A program made the position numbers and the translations under genes. From the NCBI GenBank assembly GCA_963734725.1, contig CAVTIX010000022.1, forward strand, positions 1 through 64,000: a stretch of DNA of 64,000 nt, read 5' to 3'. The notes under the pieces were generated by a model. That model ran no database searches. It saw only the letters and a program-made list of their open reading frames with translations, and was not told the origin of the DNA. This DNA is from DASXKD01 sp963734725 (lineage in GTDB: Bacteria > Actinomycetota > Actinomycetes > Streptosporangiales > Streptosporangiaceae). How positions within the stretch are numbered: position 1 is the stretch's first letter; each line of letters begins with the position of its first letter. Below are positions 52,407 through 61,598 of this stretch, piece by piece.

Positions 52407-54083
52407 ATGAGCAACACAATCGCTGTAGTCATCGCGGTGATCGGGATCCTTGCGCTATTCGTCGCCGCAGGGGCGTTGTTCGCTGTCGTGCGCAAGGCCG
52501 GGAACCGGACGATTCCGGAGAGTCAGGAAACCGCCACGAGCCGGGGATCGGTCAGCCCGGAACTGGCGGCCGAAGCTGAGCGCCGCGCGGCGGAGGCCGA
52601 CCGCAGCGCCGAACGCCGCCTCGAAGAGGCAGACAGGGCCGCCGAGCAGATGCGGGCCGGTGCGGAATCCGATGCCGCCGCCATCGTCCGGCGGGCCGAG
52701 GAGGCTGCGGCCAAGGTCACCGAGGCGCGGCGGACCGCAGAAGAGCAGATCCAGGCCAGCCGGGCGGAAGCGGGCCAGCTCCGCGCCGACCTCGAGCGCA
52801 GGGAAGCGCGGCTTGCCGAGCGGGAAGGCAGGCTGGATGAGGAGCTGCGCAAGCTGGAGCAGCGGTCCGCGGCACTGGACACCACCAGGACCGAACTCGA
52901 CGACCAGCGCGCCGAACTCGCGCGCCTCGACGACCAACGCCGGGAGGTGCTGGAACGGGCCGCCGGGCTGACCGCGGAACAGGCCAAGGCCGAGCTCGTC
53001 GCCACCATCGAGAACCAGGCCAAACGCGAGGCCGCGCTGATCGTCCGCGACGCCGAGACGCAGGCCCGCCGGGACGGGGACGAGCGGGCAAGGCGGATCG
53101 TGACCCTCGCCATCCAGCGCGTCGCGAGCGAGCAGACCAGCGAGTCCGTGGTCTCGGTGCTGCACCTTCCCGGCGAGGAGATGAAGGGCCGGATCATCGG
53201 CAGAGAAGGCCGCAACATCCGTGCCTTTGAGTCGGTGACCGGGGTCAACCTGATCATCGACGACACCCCCGAGGCGGTCCTGCTGTCCTGCTTCGACCCG
53301 GTGCGCCGGGAGGTGGGCAGGCTCGCCCTGGAGAAGCTGGTGCTCGACGGGCGCATCCACCCGCAGCGGATCGAGGAGGCCTACGATCGCAGCAAGGCCG
53401 AGGTCGAGCAGCTGTGTGTGCGCGCAGGCGAAGACGCCATGGTCGAACTGGCTATCACCGACATGCACCCGGAACTGGTGACGCTGCTCGGCCAGCTCCG
53501 CTACCGGACCTCATACGGCCAGAACGTGCTCGCGCACCTGGTGGAATCCGCGCACATAGCCTCGATGATGGCCAGTGAGCTTGGCCTCGACCCTGCGCTG
53601 CTCAAACGGTGCACCGTGCTGCACGACATCGGCAAGGCGCTGACCCACGAGGTGGAAGGCAGCCACGCCCTCATCGGCGCCGAGATCGCGCACAAGTACG
53701 GCGAGGCGCCCGACGTGGTCCATGCCATCGAGGCGCACCACAACGAAGTCGAGGTGCGAACCGTGGAAGCGGTGCTCACCCAGGCCGCCGACGCGATCAG
53801 CGGCAGCAGGCCGGGCGCCCGGCGTGAGTCGCTGGAGGCCTACGTCAAGCGGCTGGAACGGCTGGAGGAGATCGCGACCGCGCACGATGGCGTGGACAAG
53901 GTGTTCGCGATGCAGGCCGGGCGGGAGATCCGGGTCATGGTCAAGCCGGACCGGGTCAACGACATTCAGGCGCAGGTGATCGCGCGGGACGTGGCCAAGC
54001 AGGTCGAAGAGGAGCTGACTTATCCGGGGCAGATCCGGGTGATCGTGGTTCGTGAGTCGCGAGCCACCGAATTCGCGCGCTGA
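52407..54083 (+). CDS. rny: Ribonuclease Y
   Basis: A membrane-anchored endoribonuclease starting mRNA decay. 558 aa: an N-terminal membrane helix (IAVVIAVIGILALFVAAGAL), a long charged coiled coil (about 55-210), a KH RNA-binding domain (GRIIGREGRNIRAFESVTGV) and an HD phosphohydrolase domain with HDIGKALTHE and IEAHHNEV, which holds the metals. The start at 52407 matches the family. A palindromic repeat element follows the stop, between rny and the convergent peptidase gene. Confidence 0.94.
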   Translation: MSNTIAVVIAVIGILALFVAAGALFAVVRKAGNRTIPESQETATSRGSVSPELAAEAERRAAEADRSAERRLEEADRAAEQMRAGAESDAAAIVRRAEEAAAKVTEARRTAEEQIQASRAEAGQLRADLERREARLAEREGRLDEELRKLEQRSAALDTTRTELDDQRAELARLDDQRREVLERAAGLTAEQAKAELVATIENQAKREAALIVRDAETQARRDGDERARRIVTLAIQRVASEQTSESVVSVLHLPGEEMKGRIIGREGRNIRAFESVTGVNLIIDDTPEAVLLSCFDPVRREVGRLALEKLVLDGRIHPQRIEEAYDRSKAEVEQLCVRAGEDAMVELAITDMHPELVTLLGQLRYRTSYGQNVLAHLVESAHIASMMASELGLDPALLKRCTVLHDIGKALTHEVEGSHALIGAEIAHKYGEAPDVVHAIEAHHNEVEVRTVEAVLTQAADAISGSRPGARRESLEAYVKRLERLEEIATAHDGVDKVFAMQAGREIRVMVKPDRVNDIQAQVIARDVAKQVEEELTYPGQIRVIVVRESRATEFAR

Positions 54084-54110
54084 CCCTCCAGCCTCCCGGT
54101 TGGCGGCACC

Positions 54111-54156
54111 AGGGTTGCTCTGAACAGCGGGACAAAACGCTGTTCAGAGCAACCCT
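54111..54156. repeat. Palindromic element, copy 2
   Basis: AGGGTTGCTCTGAACAGCG (54111-54129) and its exact complement (54138-54156) flank the loop GGACAAAA. Compared with copy 1 at 25447, one C:G pair has become T:A on both arms, so the pairing is preserved. It lies between convergent genes here and could also act as a two-way terminator. Confidence 0.85.
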
Positions 54157-54198
54157 GGGCCCCGTCGGATGAGCGCATACGTTCCCGGCCGAACCTCA

Positions 54199-56370
54199 CT
54201 AGGCGCGGGAGGGCTGCTCTTGGCCGGTCGGGTGGCGGGAGGCGGGAGGGGGTTCCGGGGCCGGTCTGGCAGGGGGAGTTGCCGAGGGTGCCGGGGGCGG
54301 CGCCGACGGAGTTGACTCCGCTTTTGGGGTATCGGGGGGTGTTGTGTGGAGGCGGAGGAGGGGGGTGTCGGGGTGGGGGAAGTTGAGGGTCTGGGCGTAG
54401 AGGGAGAGCTCGGCTTCCAGGGCGGCGATGATCGTTTCGGTGCGGCGGAAGCCATGGGATTCTTCCTCGAACTCCAGCAGAGCGTGCGGGATGCCCCGGT
54501 GAGTGAGCTCGGCTTCCAGGGCGTGCGCCTGCGCGGGCGGGACGATCAGGTCGTCCTGGCCCTGTAGCTGGAGGATGGGGCAGGTCCGGCCGCTGACGCG
54601 GTGCGCGGGGGAGCGTTCGTCGGAGGTCACGGCGAAACCCGGCAGCGGGCCGATCAGGCCGTCGGTGTACCGGGACTCGAAGTCGTGCGTGGTCGCGGCG
54701 AAACTGCGCACGTCGGTGATGCCGTAGTACGACGTGGCCGCCTTGAACGGGCTGTCACCGGCCGCCGCGGTAACCGCCGCCAGCGCGGTCCACCCGCCCG
54801 CGGAACCTCCGCGGATCGCCAGCCGTTCGCCGTCCGCCTCGCCGCTGCGGGCCAGCGCCTGGGCCGCCGCGATCACGTCCTCCACGTCGACCACGCCCCA
54901 CTGGCGGCGCAATCGCTCCCGGTACACCCGGCCATAACCGGTCGAGCCGCTGTAGTTCACGTCGATGACGCCGATGCCCCGGCTGGTGAAATACGCCTTC
55001 TCCAGGTCCAGCCGCCGGTCGGCGTGCGATGCCGGGCCGCCGTGCGCCCAGACGACGTACGGCGGAAGCTCGCCTTCCGGCACCGTCGCGTCCGGGTTGG
55101 CCGGCGGGTACACCCAGGCGTGCACCGCCTGCCCGAATTTTCCCTCAAACTCCAGCCTGCGCGCCTTGGGCAGGTATTCGGACGCGGGCAGCCGCCCGGT
55201 GGGCGAGTACAGCTTCTTCACCTTCCCGGTGGCCGTGTCGATCCGCACCACCGACATCGCGGTGGACGGCCCCCCGGCAATCCCGACAATGGTCATGCCG
55301 TCAGCGGACAGCCCGGAGGAAAAGATCCGGTAGGGCATGTTGAGTTCGGAAAACTCCCCGGTGAACGGGTCGAGCAGGGCCAGCCGCATCCCGCCGCAGC
55401 CATGCAGCACCGCGAGCCTGCCATCGGCCAGCACCGCGTACGGGCTCTCCCCGAGCCGCCACAGCGCCCCGGCGAACTCCTCCTCGGCCGGGTAGATGGG
55501 CTCCGCGAGGCCGCCGCTCGTGTTCAGCGTGTAGAGGTTCCACCAGCCGGGCCAGTCGGAGATCAGGTACAGGCTGTTGTCGTCGCGCCACGCCGGGGCC
55601 AGCACCGACTCGCCGATGCCGCCCTTGACCAGCCATCCCTTGCCGGGCACCCCGTTCTCCACCGGGGCCACCCGCAGCTCGCTGCCGTCCCACGGCATTC
55701 GCGGATGGTTCCAGGAGATCCAGGCCAGCCTGCGCCCGTCGGGGGACAGCGCCGGGAACGCGTAGAAGTCCGCCCCGCTGACCAGTTCGCGGATCGCGCC
55801 GGGCTGCTCCGCGGCCGACCCGTCCAGCGGCACCGCGACGATCGCACGGGTCACCTTTCCGGCTTCGTGGCGCTCCTGCACGCACCACACTTCCGCGCCG
55901 TCCGCCGACAAGCAGAAGTCTGCATAACGAAGGACCGTGGTGCCCTCGTCCCCCGGCGCGGGGGTCAGCGGCCTGGGCGTGGCGCCGGCGCCGTCCGCGC
56001 CCGGCTGGTCCGCCAGGTAGAGCCGCTGGTCGGCGAAGTTCGCGAACACGATGGCCCAGCCCCGCTGGCGGGCCGGCCGCGATCCCGGCTTTCCCGCGCG
56101 CACCGGCAGATAGGCCCGGCCACCGTACTCGTGCACCCGGGTCCGGGCATTCCACGGGGCCGGCAGCAACTGCCTGGGCTTGCCTTCCGGCCCCAGGTGA
56201 ACGACCGTGCTCCGCCCCTGCTCACCAGGCAGGGTTTCCTGCCACCAGACCTCGCCGTCCTTCGTGATGGGAAAGGAGACACTCCGGTAGTGACCGGCGA
56301 CGTCGGCCGCGGTGATCGGCGAAGGCCAGGTACCGCACGGGAGGGGCTGCGCGGCGGTGCGTTCTGTCAT
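54199..56370 (-). CDS. S9-family prolyl oligopeptidase-like serine peptidase
   Basis: A 723-aa cytosolic peptidase. The N-terminal beta-propeller (about 40-420) precedes an alpha/beta-hydrolase domain with the nucleophile in GGSAGGW (Ser near 521), Asp in QGQDDLIVPP and His in EEESHGF. It is closest in layout to acylaminoacyl peptidase/dipeptidyl aminopeptidase relatives. The last 60 residues are a Pro/Ser/Thr-rich tail not found in the core family. The start at 56370 is divergent from miaB with 82 bases between; GATACT close to the ATG suggests a leaderless or very short leader. Confidence 0.92.
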   Translation of the reverse strand: MTERTAAQPLPCGTWPSPITAADVAGHYRSVSFPITKDGEVWWQETLPGEQGRSTVVHLGPEGKPRQLLPAPWNARTRVHEYGGRAYLPVRAGKPGSRPARQRGWAIVFANFADQRLYLADQPGADGAGATPRPLTPAPGDEGTTVLRYADFCLSADGAEVWCVQERHEAGKVTRAIVAVPLDGSAAEQPGAIRELVSGADFYAFPALSPDGRRLAWISWNHPRMPWDGSELRVAPVENGVPGKGWLVKGGIGESVLAPAWRDDNSLYLISDWPGWWNLYTLNTSGGLAEPIYPAEEEFAGALWRLGESPYAVLADGRLAVLHGCGGMRLALLDPFTGEFSELNMPYRIFSSGLSADGMTIVGIAGGPSTAMSVVRIDTATGKVKKLYSPTGRLPASEYLPKARRLEFEGKFGQAVHAWVYPPANPDATVPEGELPPYVVWAHGGPASHADRRLDLEKAYFTSRGIGVIDVNYSGSTGYGRVYRERLRRQWGVVDVEDVIAAAQALARSGEADGERLAIRGGSAGGWTALAAVTAAAGDSPFKAATSYYGITDVRSFAATTHDFESRYTDGLIGPLPGFAVTSDERSPAHRVSGRTCPILQLQGQDDLIVPPAQAHALEAELTHRGIPHALLEFEEESHGFRRTETIIAALEAELSLYAQTLNFPHPDTPLLRLHTTPPDTPKAESTPSAPPPAPSATPPARPAPEPPPASRHPTGQEQPSRA

Positions 56371-56452
56371 GGCAGTATCGTCCACCCGCGCCCAGGCTGG
56401 CCACGGGAGATTCCGGATATGCCGGCGAGGGAGCGTACCCTCGTTTGTTGAT

Positions 56453-57958
56453 ATGAACGCGGCCCGCACCTATGAGATCCGCACCTACGGGTGCCAGATG
56501 AACTTCCACGACTCCGAGCGGCTGGCTGGCCTGCTCGAACAGTCGGGCTACCAGCGCGCGCCCGGCGGCGAGGTGCCCGACGTGGTCGTCTTCAACACCT
56601 GCGCGGTCCGCGAGAACGCCGACAACCGGCTGTACGGGAACCTCGGCCACCTGATGCCGGTGAAGACGGCGCACCCGGGCATGCAGATCGCCGTCGGCGG
56701 GTGCCTGGCGCAGAAGGACCGGGCCGGCATCGCGGAACGGGCGCCGTGGGTGGACGTGGTGTTCGGCACGCACAACATCGGCTCGCTCCCGGCGCTGCTC
56801 GAACGGGCCCGGGTGCAGGCCGAGGCGCAGGTCGAGATCGTGGAGTCGCTGGAGCGGTTCCCGTCGGTGCTGCCTGTCCGCCGCGAATCCCCGTACGCCG
56901 CGTGGGTCGCCATCTCCGTGGGCTGCAACAACACCTGCACCTTCTGCATCGTGCCGAGCCTGCGCGGCCGCGAGGAAGACCGCCGTCCCGGTGATGTCCT
57001 CGCCGAGATCCGGGCGCTGGCCAGCGAGGGCGTGCTCGAGGTCACGCTGCTGGGGCAGAACGTCAACTCCTACGGAACCGCATTCGGTGACCGGCAGGCG
57101 TTTGGCAAACTACTGCGGGCCTGTGGCGAGATCGAAGGCCTTGAGCGGGTGCGCTTCACCTCGCCGCACCCGCGCGACTTCACCGGCGACGTGATCGCGG
57201 CGATGGCGGAGACGCCCAAGGTCATGCCGAGCCTGCACATGCCGCTGCAGTCCGGCTCGGACGCGGTGCTGCGGGCGATGCGCCGGTCCTATCGCCAGGA
57301 GAAGTTCCTGCGCATCCTGGAGCAGGTGCGCGCGGCCATCCCGAACGCGGCCATCACCACCGACATCATCGTCGGGTTCCCCGGGGAGACCGAGCGCGAC
57401 TTCGCCGACACCCTCGACACGGTGCGGCAGGCCAGGTTCGCGGGCGCGTTCACGTTCCAGTACTCCCAGCGCCCCGGCACGCCCGCCGCGGCCATGGACG
57501 GCCAGGTGCCCGCCGACGTGGTCGCCGAGCGCTACGGGCGGCTCACCGCCCTGGTCGCCGAGATCGCGGGTGCGGAGAACCAGGCGCTGGTCGGTCGCGA
57601 GGTAGAGGTGCTCGTGGCCGAGGGGGAGGGCCGCAAGGACGGCGCCACGCACCGCGCCAGCGGGCGGGCCAGGGACAACCGGCTGGTCCACTTCGCGCCG
57701 TCGGGCGCCGACCCGCGCCCCGGCGACGTGGTGACCACGGTGGTGACCCAGGCGGCCCCGCACTACCTGATCGCGGACGCGCCGCCGCGCGCGGTGCGGC
57801 GGACCCGGGGCGGCGACGCCTGGCAAGCGCGCAAAGACGGCCTGGCCGGACCTGGCGCCGCGGACGGCGGCACGGGCAGCGGGCCACCGGTGCTCCTGGG
57901 CATGCCCGGCATTGGCCGGCCAGGGGGCATGCCCGCCGTTGGCCGGCTCGGGTCCTGA
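56453..57958 (+). CDS. miaB: tRNA-2-methylthio-N6-dimethylallyladenosine synthase
   Basis: Adds the 2-methylthio group to i6A37 of tRNAs reading UNN codons, after MiaA. 501 aa: UPF0004 domain cysteines in YGCQMNFHDS, NTCAVRENAD and GGCLAQKD, radical-SAM cluster in VGCNNTCTFCIVPS, and a TRAM domain. The C-terminal 60 residues are a low-complexity Gly/Pro tail (GGTGSGPPVLLGMPGIGRPG). The -10-like TACCCT lies 11 bases before the ATG, giving a leader of only a few bases. MiaA is two genes downstream. Confidence 0.95.
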   Translation: MNAARTYEIRTYGCQMNFHDSERLAGLLEQSGYQRAPGGEVPDVVVFNTCAVRENADNRLYGNLGHLMPVKTAHPGMQIAVGGCLAQKDRAGIAERAPWVDVVFGTHNIGSLPALLERARVQAEAQVEIVESLERFPSVLPVRRESPYAAWVAISVGCNNTCTFCIVPSLRGREEDRRPGDVLAEIRALASEGVLEVTLLGQNVNSYGTAFGDRQAFGKLLRACGEIEGLERVRFTSPHPRDFTGDVIAAMAETPKVMPSLHMPLQSGSDAVLRAMRRSYRQEKFLRILEQVRAAIPNAAITTDIIVGFPGETERDFADTLDTVRQARFAGAFTFQYSQRPGTPAAAMDGQVPADVVAERYGRLTALVAEIAGAENQALVGREVEVLVAEGEGRKDGATHRASGRARDNRLVHFAPSGADPRPGDVVTTVVTQAAPHYLIADAPPRAVRRTRGGDAWQARKDGLAGPGAADGGTGSGPPVLLGMPGIGRPGGMPAVGRLGS

Positions 57959-58018
57959 CTACATGACCGGGCGGCGCCGGCATGCCTGCTGCGGGCAAAG
58001 CTGCGGCCGACTGACGCC

Positions 58019-58876
58019 ATGCTGATCGCTGGAGCCGTATGCCCGCACCCGCCCCTGCTGATCCCGGCCGCCCTCGGCTCGGCCGCCAGCGACCCCCCGG
58101 CCGAGTTGCGCAACGTGGCCGACGCCGCCACCCGGGCCGTGTCCGGGCTCGCTGGTCCGCGGCCGGACCTGATCGTCGTGGTCGGCGGCGGCGCGGCGGA
58201 ACGCGAGTACGGCGCGGACGCGTCCGGCGGGCTGCATGCGTTTGGCGTGGATGTCACGGTCGGCCCGGGGGCGCCGGTGCTGCCGCTGTCGTTGACCGTG
58301 GGCCGCTGGCTGCTGGGGCGCGCCGGGATCCTGGTGCGCGAGGAGGCGCCGAACCCGACGGCCGGGCTGGTCGGTGCGGGGGCGGGGCTGCCGGGCGAGA
58401 CCGGAGCGGGCCTTCCGGACGAGCCAGTCGGCCTTCCGGACCAGCCGGTGGGCTGGCCCGGTGCCGCAGCGGCCTCCGGCACCGCAGTGGTGTTCCAGGA
58501 GGTGGCCAGGAACGCGACGGCGGGCGCCTGCCTCAAGCTCGGCCGGATCCTCGCCGACCGGGCCCCCAGGGTCGCGCTGCTCGCCATGGGCGACGCCTGC
58601 GCGCGGCCGGCCCGGGAGGACCCCGGCGTGCCGGACCCGGCCGCCCAGGACTACGACGAGGAGGTCGCCGAGGCGCTCGCCGCCGCGGACGCCCGCTGGC
58701 TCGCCCGGCTCGCCCCGGCGCTGGACGACGAGCTTGTGGTCGCGGGCCGGGCGGCGTGGCAGGTGCTGGCCGGCGCGGCCAGGGGGACGCGGATGCAGGG
58801 CCGGCTGCTGTGCATGGCGGCGCCCTACGGGGTCACCTACCTGGTCGCCTCCTGGGAGCAATGCCGGACGGATTGA
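58019..58876 (+). CDS. Class III extradiol dioxygenase-like protein
   Basis: A 285-aa protein of the LigB-like fold found between miaB and miaA in actinobacteria. It begins MLIAGAVCPHPPLLIPA, where the His-Pro segment matches the metal-binding strand. Later blocks are PDLIVVVGGGAAEREY and VALLAMGDACARPA. No aromatic-degradation genes adjoin, so a dioxygenase role is unproven. A Pro/Gly-rich insert (GLPGETGAGLPDEPVGLPDQ) sits in the middle. Its stop overlaps the miaA start. Confidence 0.8.
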   Translation: MLIAGAVCPHPPLLIPAALGSAASDPPAELRNVADAATRAVSGLAGPRPDLIVVVGGGAAEREYGADASGGLHAFGVDVTVGPGAPVLPLSLTVGRWLLGRAGILVREEAPNPTAGLVGAGAGLPGETGAGLPDEPVGLPDQPVGWPGAAAASGTAVVFQEVARNATAGACLKLGRILADRAPRVALLAMGDACARPAREDPGVPDPAAQDYDEEVAEALAAADARWLARLAPALDDELVVAGRAAWQVLAGAARGTRMQGRLLCMAAPYGVTYLVASWEQCRTD

Positions 58877-59790
58877 CGCCCATGGCCGAACCAGTGATCG
58901 CCGTCGTCGGGCCGACCGCAGCCGGGAAATCCGAACTCGCGCTGCGGCTCGCGCTCGAAATCGGCGGCGAGATCATCAACGCCGACTCGATGCAGCTCTA
59001 CGCCGGGATGGACATCGGCACCGCCAAGCTGCCCATCGCGCAGCGCCGGGGCGTGCCACACCACCTCCTCGACATCTGGGACGTCAAGCAGACCGCGAGC
59101 GTCGCCGAATATCAGCGCCTCGCGCGGGACGCGATCGCGGACATCCAGCGGCGCGGCCTGGTCCCGGTGCTGGCCGGCGGGTCGGGGCTGTACCTGCGCG
59201 CGGCCCTGGACCCCCTGGAGTTCCCCGGCACCGACCCAGCGCTGCGGGCCAAACTGGAGGCCGAGCTGGCGCAGTCGGGCCCTGCCGCCCTGCACCAGCG
59301 GCTCACCGGCCTCGACCCGGCGGCGGCCGCCGCGATCCTCCCGTCCAACGGGCGCCGCATCGTCCGCGCGCTGGAGGTCATCGAGGTATCCGGCCGGCCG
59401 TTCAGCGCCACGCTGCCCCAGTACGAGTCGCTGTACCCGGTGGTCCAGCTCGGGCTGGCCGTAGACCGCGCCGAGCTCGACGACCGGATCGCAGCCCGGA
59501 CCGCGCAGATGTTCGCCGCCGGGCTCGTTGAGGAGGTGACCCGGCTGGAACGGGCCGGGCTGCGCGAGGGGAAGACAGCCAGGCAGGCCCTCGGTTACGC
59601 CCAGGTGCTGCGGTTCCTCGCCGGGGACTGCACCGTGGAGGACGCCCGCGCGCAGACCGTCCTGGCGACCAAGCGCTTCGTCCGGCGGCAGGAGTCCTGG
59701 TTCCGCCGCGATCCCCGGGTCACCTGGCTGCCGGCCGGCGCCGCCGACGCCGGCGACCTGGTGCAGAGAGCACTAGGTCGTGTCTCCTAG
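58861..59790 (+). CDS. miaA: tRNA dimethylallyltransferase
   Basis: Transfers the dimethylallyl group to A37 of tRNA, the substrate of MiaB. 309 aa from ATG 58861 with GGGAG just before; ATG 58882 is an alternative. P-loop GPTAAGKSELAL, INADSMQLYAGMDIGTAK (catalytic Asp/Ser region), VLAGGSGLYLRAAL and ATKRFVRRQESWFRRD are family hallmarks. It overlaps the preceding gene by 16 bases, which indicates coupling. Confidence 0.95.
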   Translation: MPDGLTPMAEPVIAVVGPTAAGKSELALRLALEIGGEIINADSMQLYAGMDIGTAKLPIAQRRGVPHHLLDIWDVKQTASVAEYQRLARDAIADIQRRGLVPVLAGGSGLYLRAALDPLEFPGTDPALRAKLEAELAQSGPAALHQRLTGLDPAAAAAILPSNGRRIVRALEVIEVSGRPFSATLPQYESLYPVVQLGLAVDRAELDDRIAARTAQMFAAGLVEEVTRLERAGLREGKTARQALGYAQVLRFLAGDCTVEDARAQTVLATKRFVRRQESWFRRDPRVTWLPAGAADAGDLVQRALGRVS

Positions 59791-59830
59791 CTGCATGCCG
59801 TCGCAGCAGGCTGGAGATCTGGGAGACACG
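59779..59830. repeat. Inverted repeat across the miaA end and dapF upstream region
   Basis: CGTGTCTCC (59779-59787) and GGAGACACG (59822-59830) are perfect complements with 34 bases between. It spans the miaA stop codon and ends just before the dapF promoter. A hairpin or operator role is possible. Confidence 0.6.
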
Positions 59831-59836
59831 GCCTAC

Positions 59837-59842
59837 TACCAT
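59837..59842 (+). promoter_or_regulatory. -10 element TACCAT, leaderless start of dapF
   Basis: TACCAT stands six bases before ATG 59849, and there is no ribosome-binding site. dapF therefore appears to have its own promoter after miaA. Confidence 0.55.
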
Positions 59843-59848
59843 CGGGCC

Positions 59849-60826
59849 ATGCGGTTCGCGAAAGGGCACGGGACCGAGAACGACTTTGTGATCCTGCTCG
59901 ACCCCGACGGCAGCCAGGTGCTCACCGCCGGGCTCGCGGCCCGGTTGTGCGACCGCCGGACGGGCATCGGGGGTGACGGGGTGCTCCGGGCGGTGCGGAC
60001 CGCCGCGTACGGCGCGGCTGGGCCCGGCGATACGGTGCCCGGCCAGGGGAGCGGCGCGAACGAGGCGGCCGGGCCCGGGGTCGGGGCGGAATGGTTCATG
60101 GACTACCGCAACGCGGACGGCAGCCTCGCGGAAATGTGCGGCAACGGGATCCGGGTGTTCGCGCGTTACCTGGCGCGGCACGGTCTCGTGGCGGGCCCGG
60201 AGTTCACCGTGGCCACCAGGTCCGGGGCGCGCCGGGTCCGGCTGGGCGCCGGTGGCGACGTCACGGCGGACATGGGCGCCGTGGCCGTGCTGGGCTCCGG
60301 CGCCGCCGTGCTCGCCGGTCAGGCGTACCCGGGGCTGCGGGTGTCGGTGGGGAACCCGCACCTGGCCTGCGTGGTCGAGGACCCGCTTGCCGCCTTCGAC
60401 TTGGCCCGCCCGCCCGGCCTGGATCCGGGGCAGTTCCCCGAAGGCGGCAACGTGGAACTCGTCCGGGTGACCGGCGTGCGCAGCGTGGCCATGCGGGTGC
60501 ACGAACGCGGCTCGGGCGAGACCCGCTCGTGCGGCACCGGCGCGGTGGCGGCCGCCGCTGCCGCGGCCGCCACCGCGAACGGGCACGGCGGGAATGGGCA
60601 GGCCGAGAGCGGGCCGGCCGAGAGCGGGCCGGCCGAGAGCGGGCACGCCGAGAACGGGCAGGCCGGGAACACCTGGGAGGTCACCGTCCCTGGCGGCACG
60701 CTTGGCGTCACCCTGGATGCGGGCCGCGCCTGGCTCACCGGCCCGGCGGTGATCGTCGCCGAGGGCGAGCTCGACCCGTCCTGGCTGGCCACCGCGTCGA
60801 ATGGATCAGCCCCCCGCGGAGGCTGA
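59849..60826 (+). CDS. dapF: Diaminopimelate epimerase
   Basis: Converts LL- to meso-diaminopimelate for peptidoglycan and lysine. 325 aa. The two catalytic cysteines are C97 (EMCGNGIRVF) and C228 (RSCGTGAVAA). FAKGHGTENDF and GNPHLACVV are conserved. Two low-complexity insertions make it longer than the usual 270-290 aa: residues 53-80 (Gly/Ala/Pro) and about 243-275, the latter built from four 15-bp repeats at 60601-60660 encoding AESGP-like units. The 3' end is included in a 94-bp tandem duplication that runs past the stop. Confidence 0.93.
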   Translation: MRFAKGHGTENDFVILLDPDGSQVLTAGLAARLCDRRTGIGGDGVLRAVRTAAYGAAGPGDTVPGQGSGANEAAGPGVGAEWFMDYRNADGSLAEMCGNGIRVFARYLARHGLVAGPEFTVATRSGARRVRLGAGGDVTADMGAVAVLGSGAAVLAGQAYPGLRVSVGNPHLACVVEDPLAAFDLARPPGLDPGQFPEGGNVELVRVTGVRSVAMRVHERGSGETRSCGTGAVAAAAAAAATANGHGGNGQAESGPAESGPAESGHAENGQAGNTWEVTVPGGTLGVTLDAGRAWLTGPAVIVAEGELDPSWLATASNGSAPRGG

Positions 60827-60937
60827 GGGCCGTGCACCGGTTGTGATCGTCGCCGAAGGCGAGCTCGACCCCGTCCTGGCTGGCCACCGCGTCGAATGGA
60901 TCAGCTCCCCGCGGAGGCTGAGGGCCGTGCACCGGTT
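60749..60937. repeat. 94-bp tandem duplication over the dapF 3' end
   Basis: A unit starting GTGATCGTCGCCGA occurs at 60749-60842 and again at 60843-60937 with two substitutions and one inserted C. Copy 1 contains the last codons and stop of dapF; copy 2 is a noncoding echo of them. Confidence 0.9.
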
Positions 60938-60984
60938 GTGAATGTGAGTCTGGTGTTCAAAGAGCAACACCAACCTCACATTGA

Positions 60985-61554
60985 TCAATCTCGGGGGCGC
61001 TCGTAGCGGAGCAGGACCACGCCGTTGCCGAAGGCGCGGGTCTCGGCGAGGCGCAGGCGCGCCGTGATATCCGACGGCTCGAACAGCGGCCTGCCCCGCC
61101 CGAGGAGCACCGGCTGGACGTAGATCCGGTACTCGTCGATCAAGTCGTGCGCCCGGAACGCCGCGGCCAGGTCAGCGCCGCCGACCACCAGATCCCCGCC
61201 GGGCTGCGCCTTGAGCTTCTGGATCTCGTCGGGAACCAGCTCCCTGACGATCGTGGTGTTCCAGCCGGCCTGCGCCAGGGTCCGGGAGAACACGATCTTC
61301 GGCATATCCCGCCAGATCCGGGCGAACTCGATCACCGGCGCGGAAGCCCCGGGATCCTGGTCGGCGGTCGGCCAGTGCCCGGCCATCAGCTCGTAGGTGA
61401 CCCGTCCATCCAGGAAGGCGCCCGCGGTGGCGAGCCACTCGTTGAAGTGCTGGTGCAGTTCGACATCGACCAGTTGCCAGTCGAGCTCGCGGTCCGGCCC
61501 CTCGAAGAAGCCATCGAGAGACACCGACATCATGAAGACGATCTTCCGCATCAC
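60985..61554 (-). CDS. DHFR/RibD-like reductase domain protein
   Basis: A 189-aa single-domain protein of the dihydrofolate reductase-like fold (RibD C-terminal). MRKIVFMMSVSLDGFFEGPD is the typical start, GAFLDGRVTYELMAGHWP and GDLVVGGADLAAAF follow, and LLGRGRPLF is the NADPH-side signature. These stand-alone proteins are common in actinobacteria; the substrates are mostly unknown. The GTG at 61554 or ATG at 61551 is used, with AAGGGG upstream. It is independent of the glc genes 44 bases upstream. Confidence 0.88.
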   Translation of the reverse strand: MMRKIVFMMSVSLDGFFEGPDRELDWQLVDVELHQHFNEWLATAGAFLDGRVTYELMAGHWPTADQDPGASAPVIEFARIWRDMPKIVFSRTLAQAGWNTTIVRELVPDEIQKLKAQPGGDLVVGGADLAAAFRAHDLIDEYRIYVQPVLLGRGRPLFEPSDITARLRLAETRAFGNGVVLLRYERPRD

Positions 61555-61598
61555 GATCCCCTTCTTGGCTGTGCGCGCCGTAAGCGGGCAGCGGAAGG

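Noticed and set aside
57964..58025. A 20-codon Cys-rich ORF between miaB and the extradiol-like gene (MTGRRRHACCGQSCGRLTPC)
   Set aside because: It does not overlap the miaB stop and overlaps the next start by several bases out of register, so it lacks the bridging geometry of the other mini-ORFs. Chance is the simpler reading.
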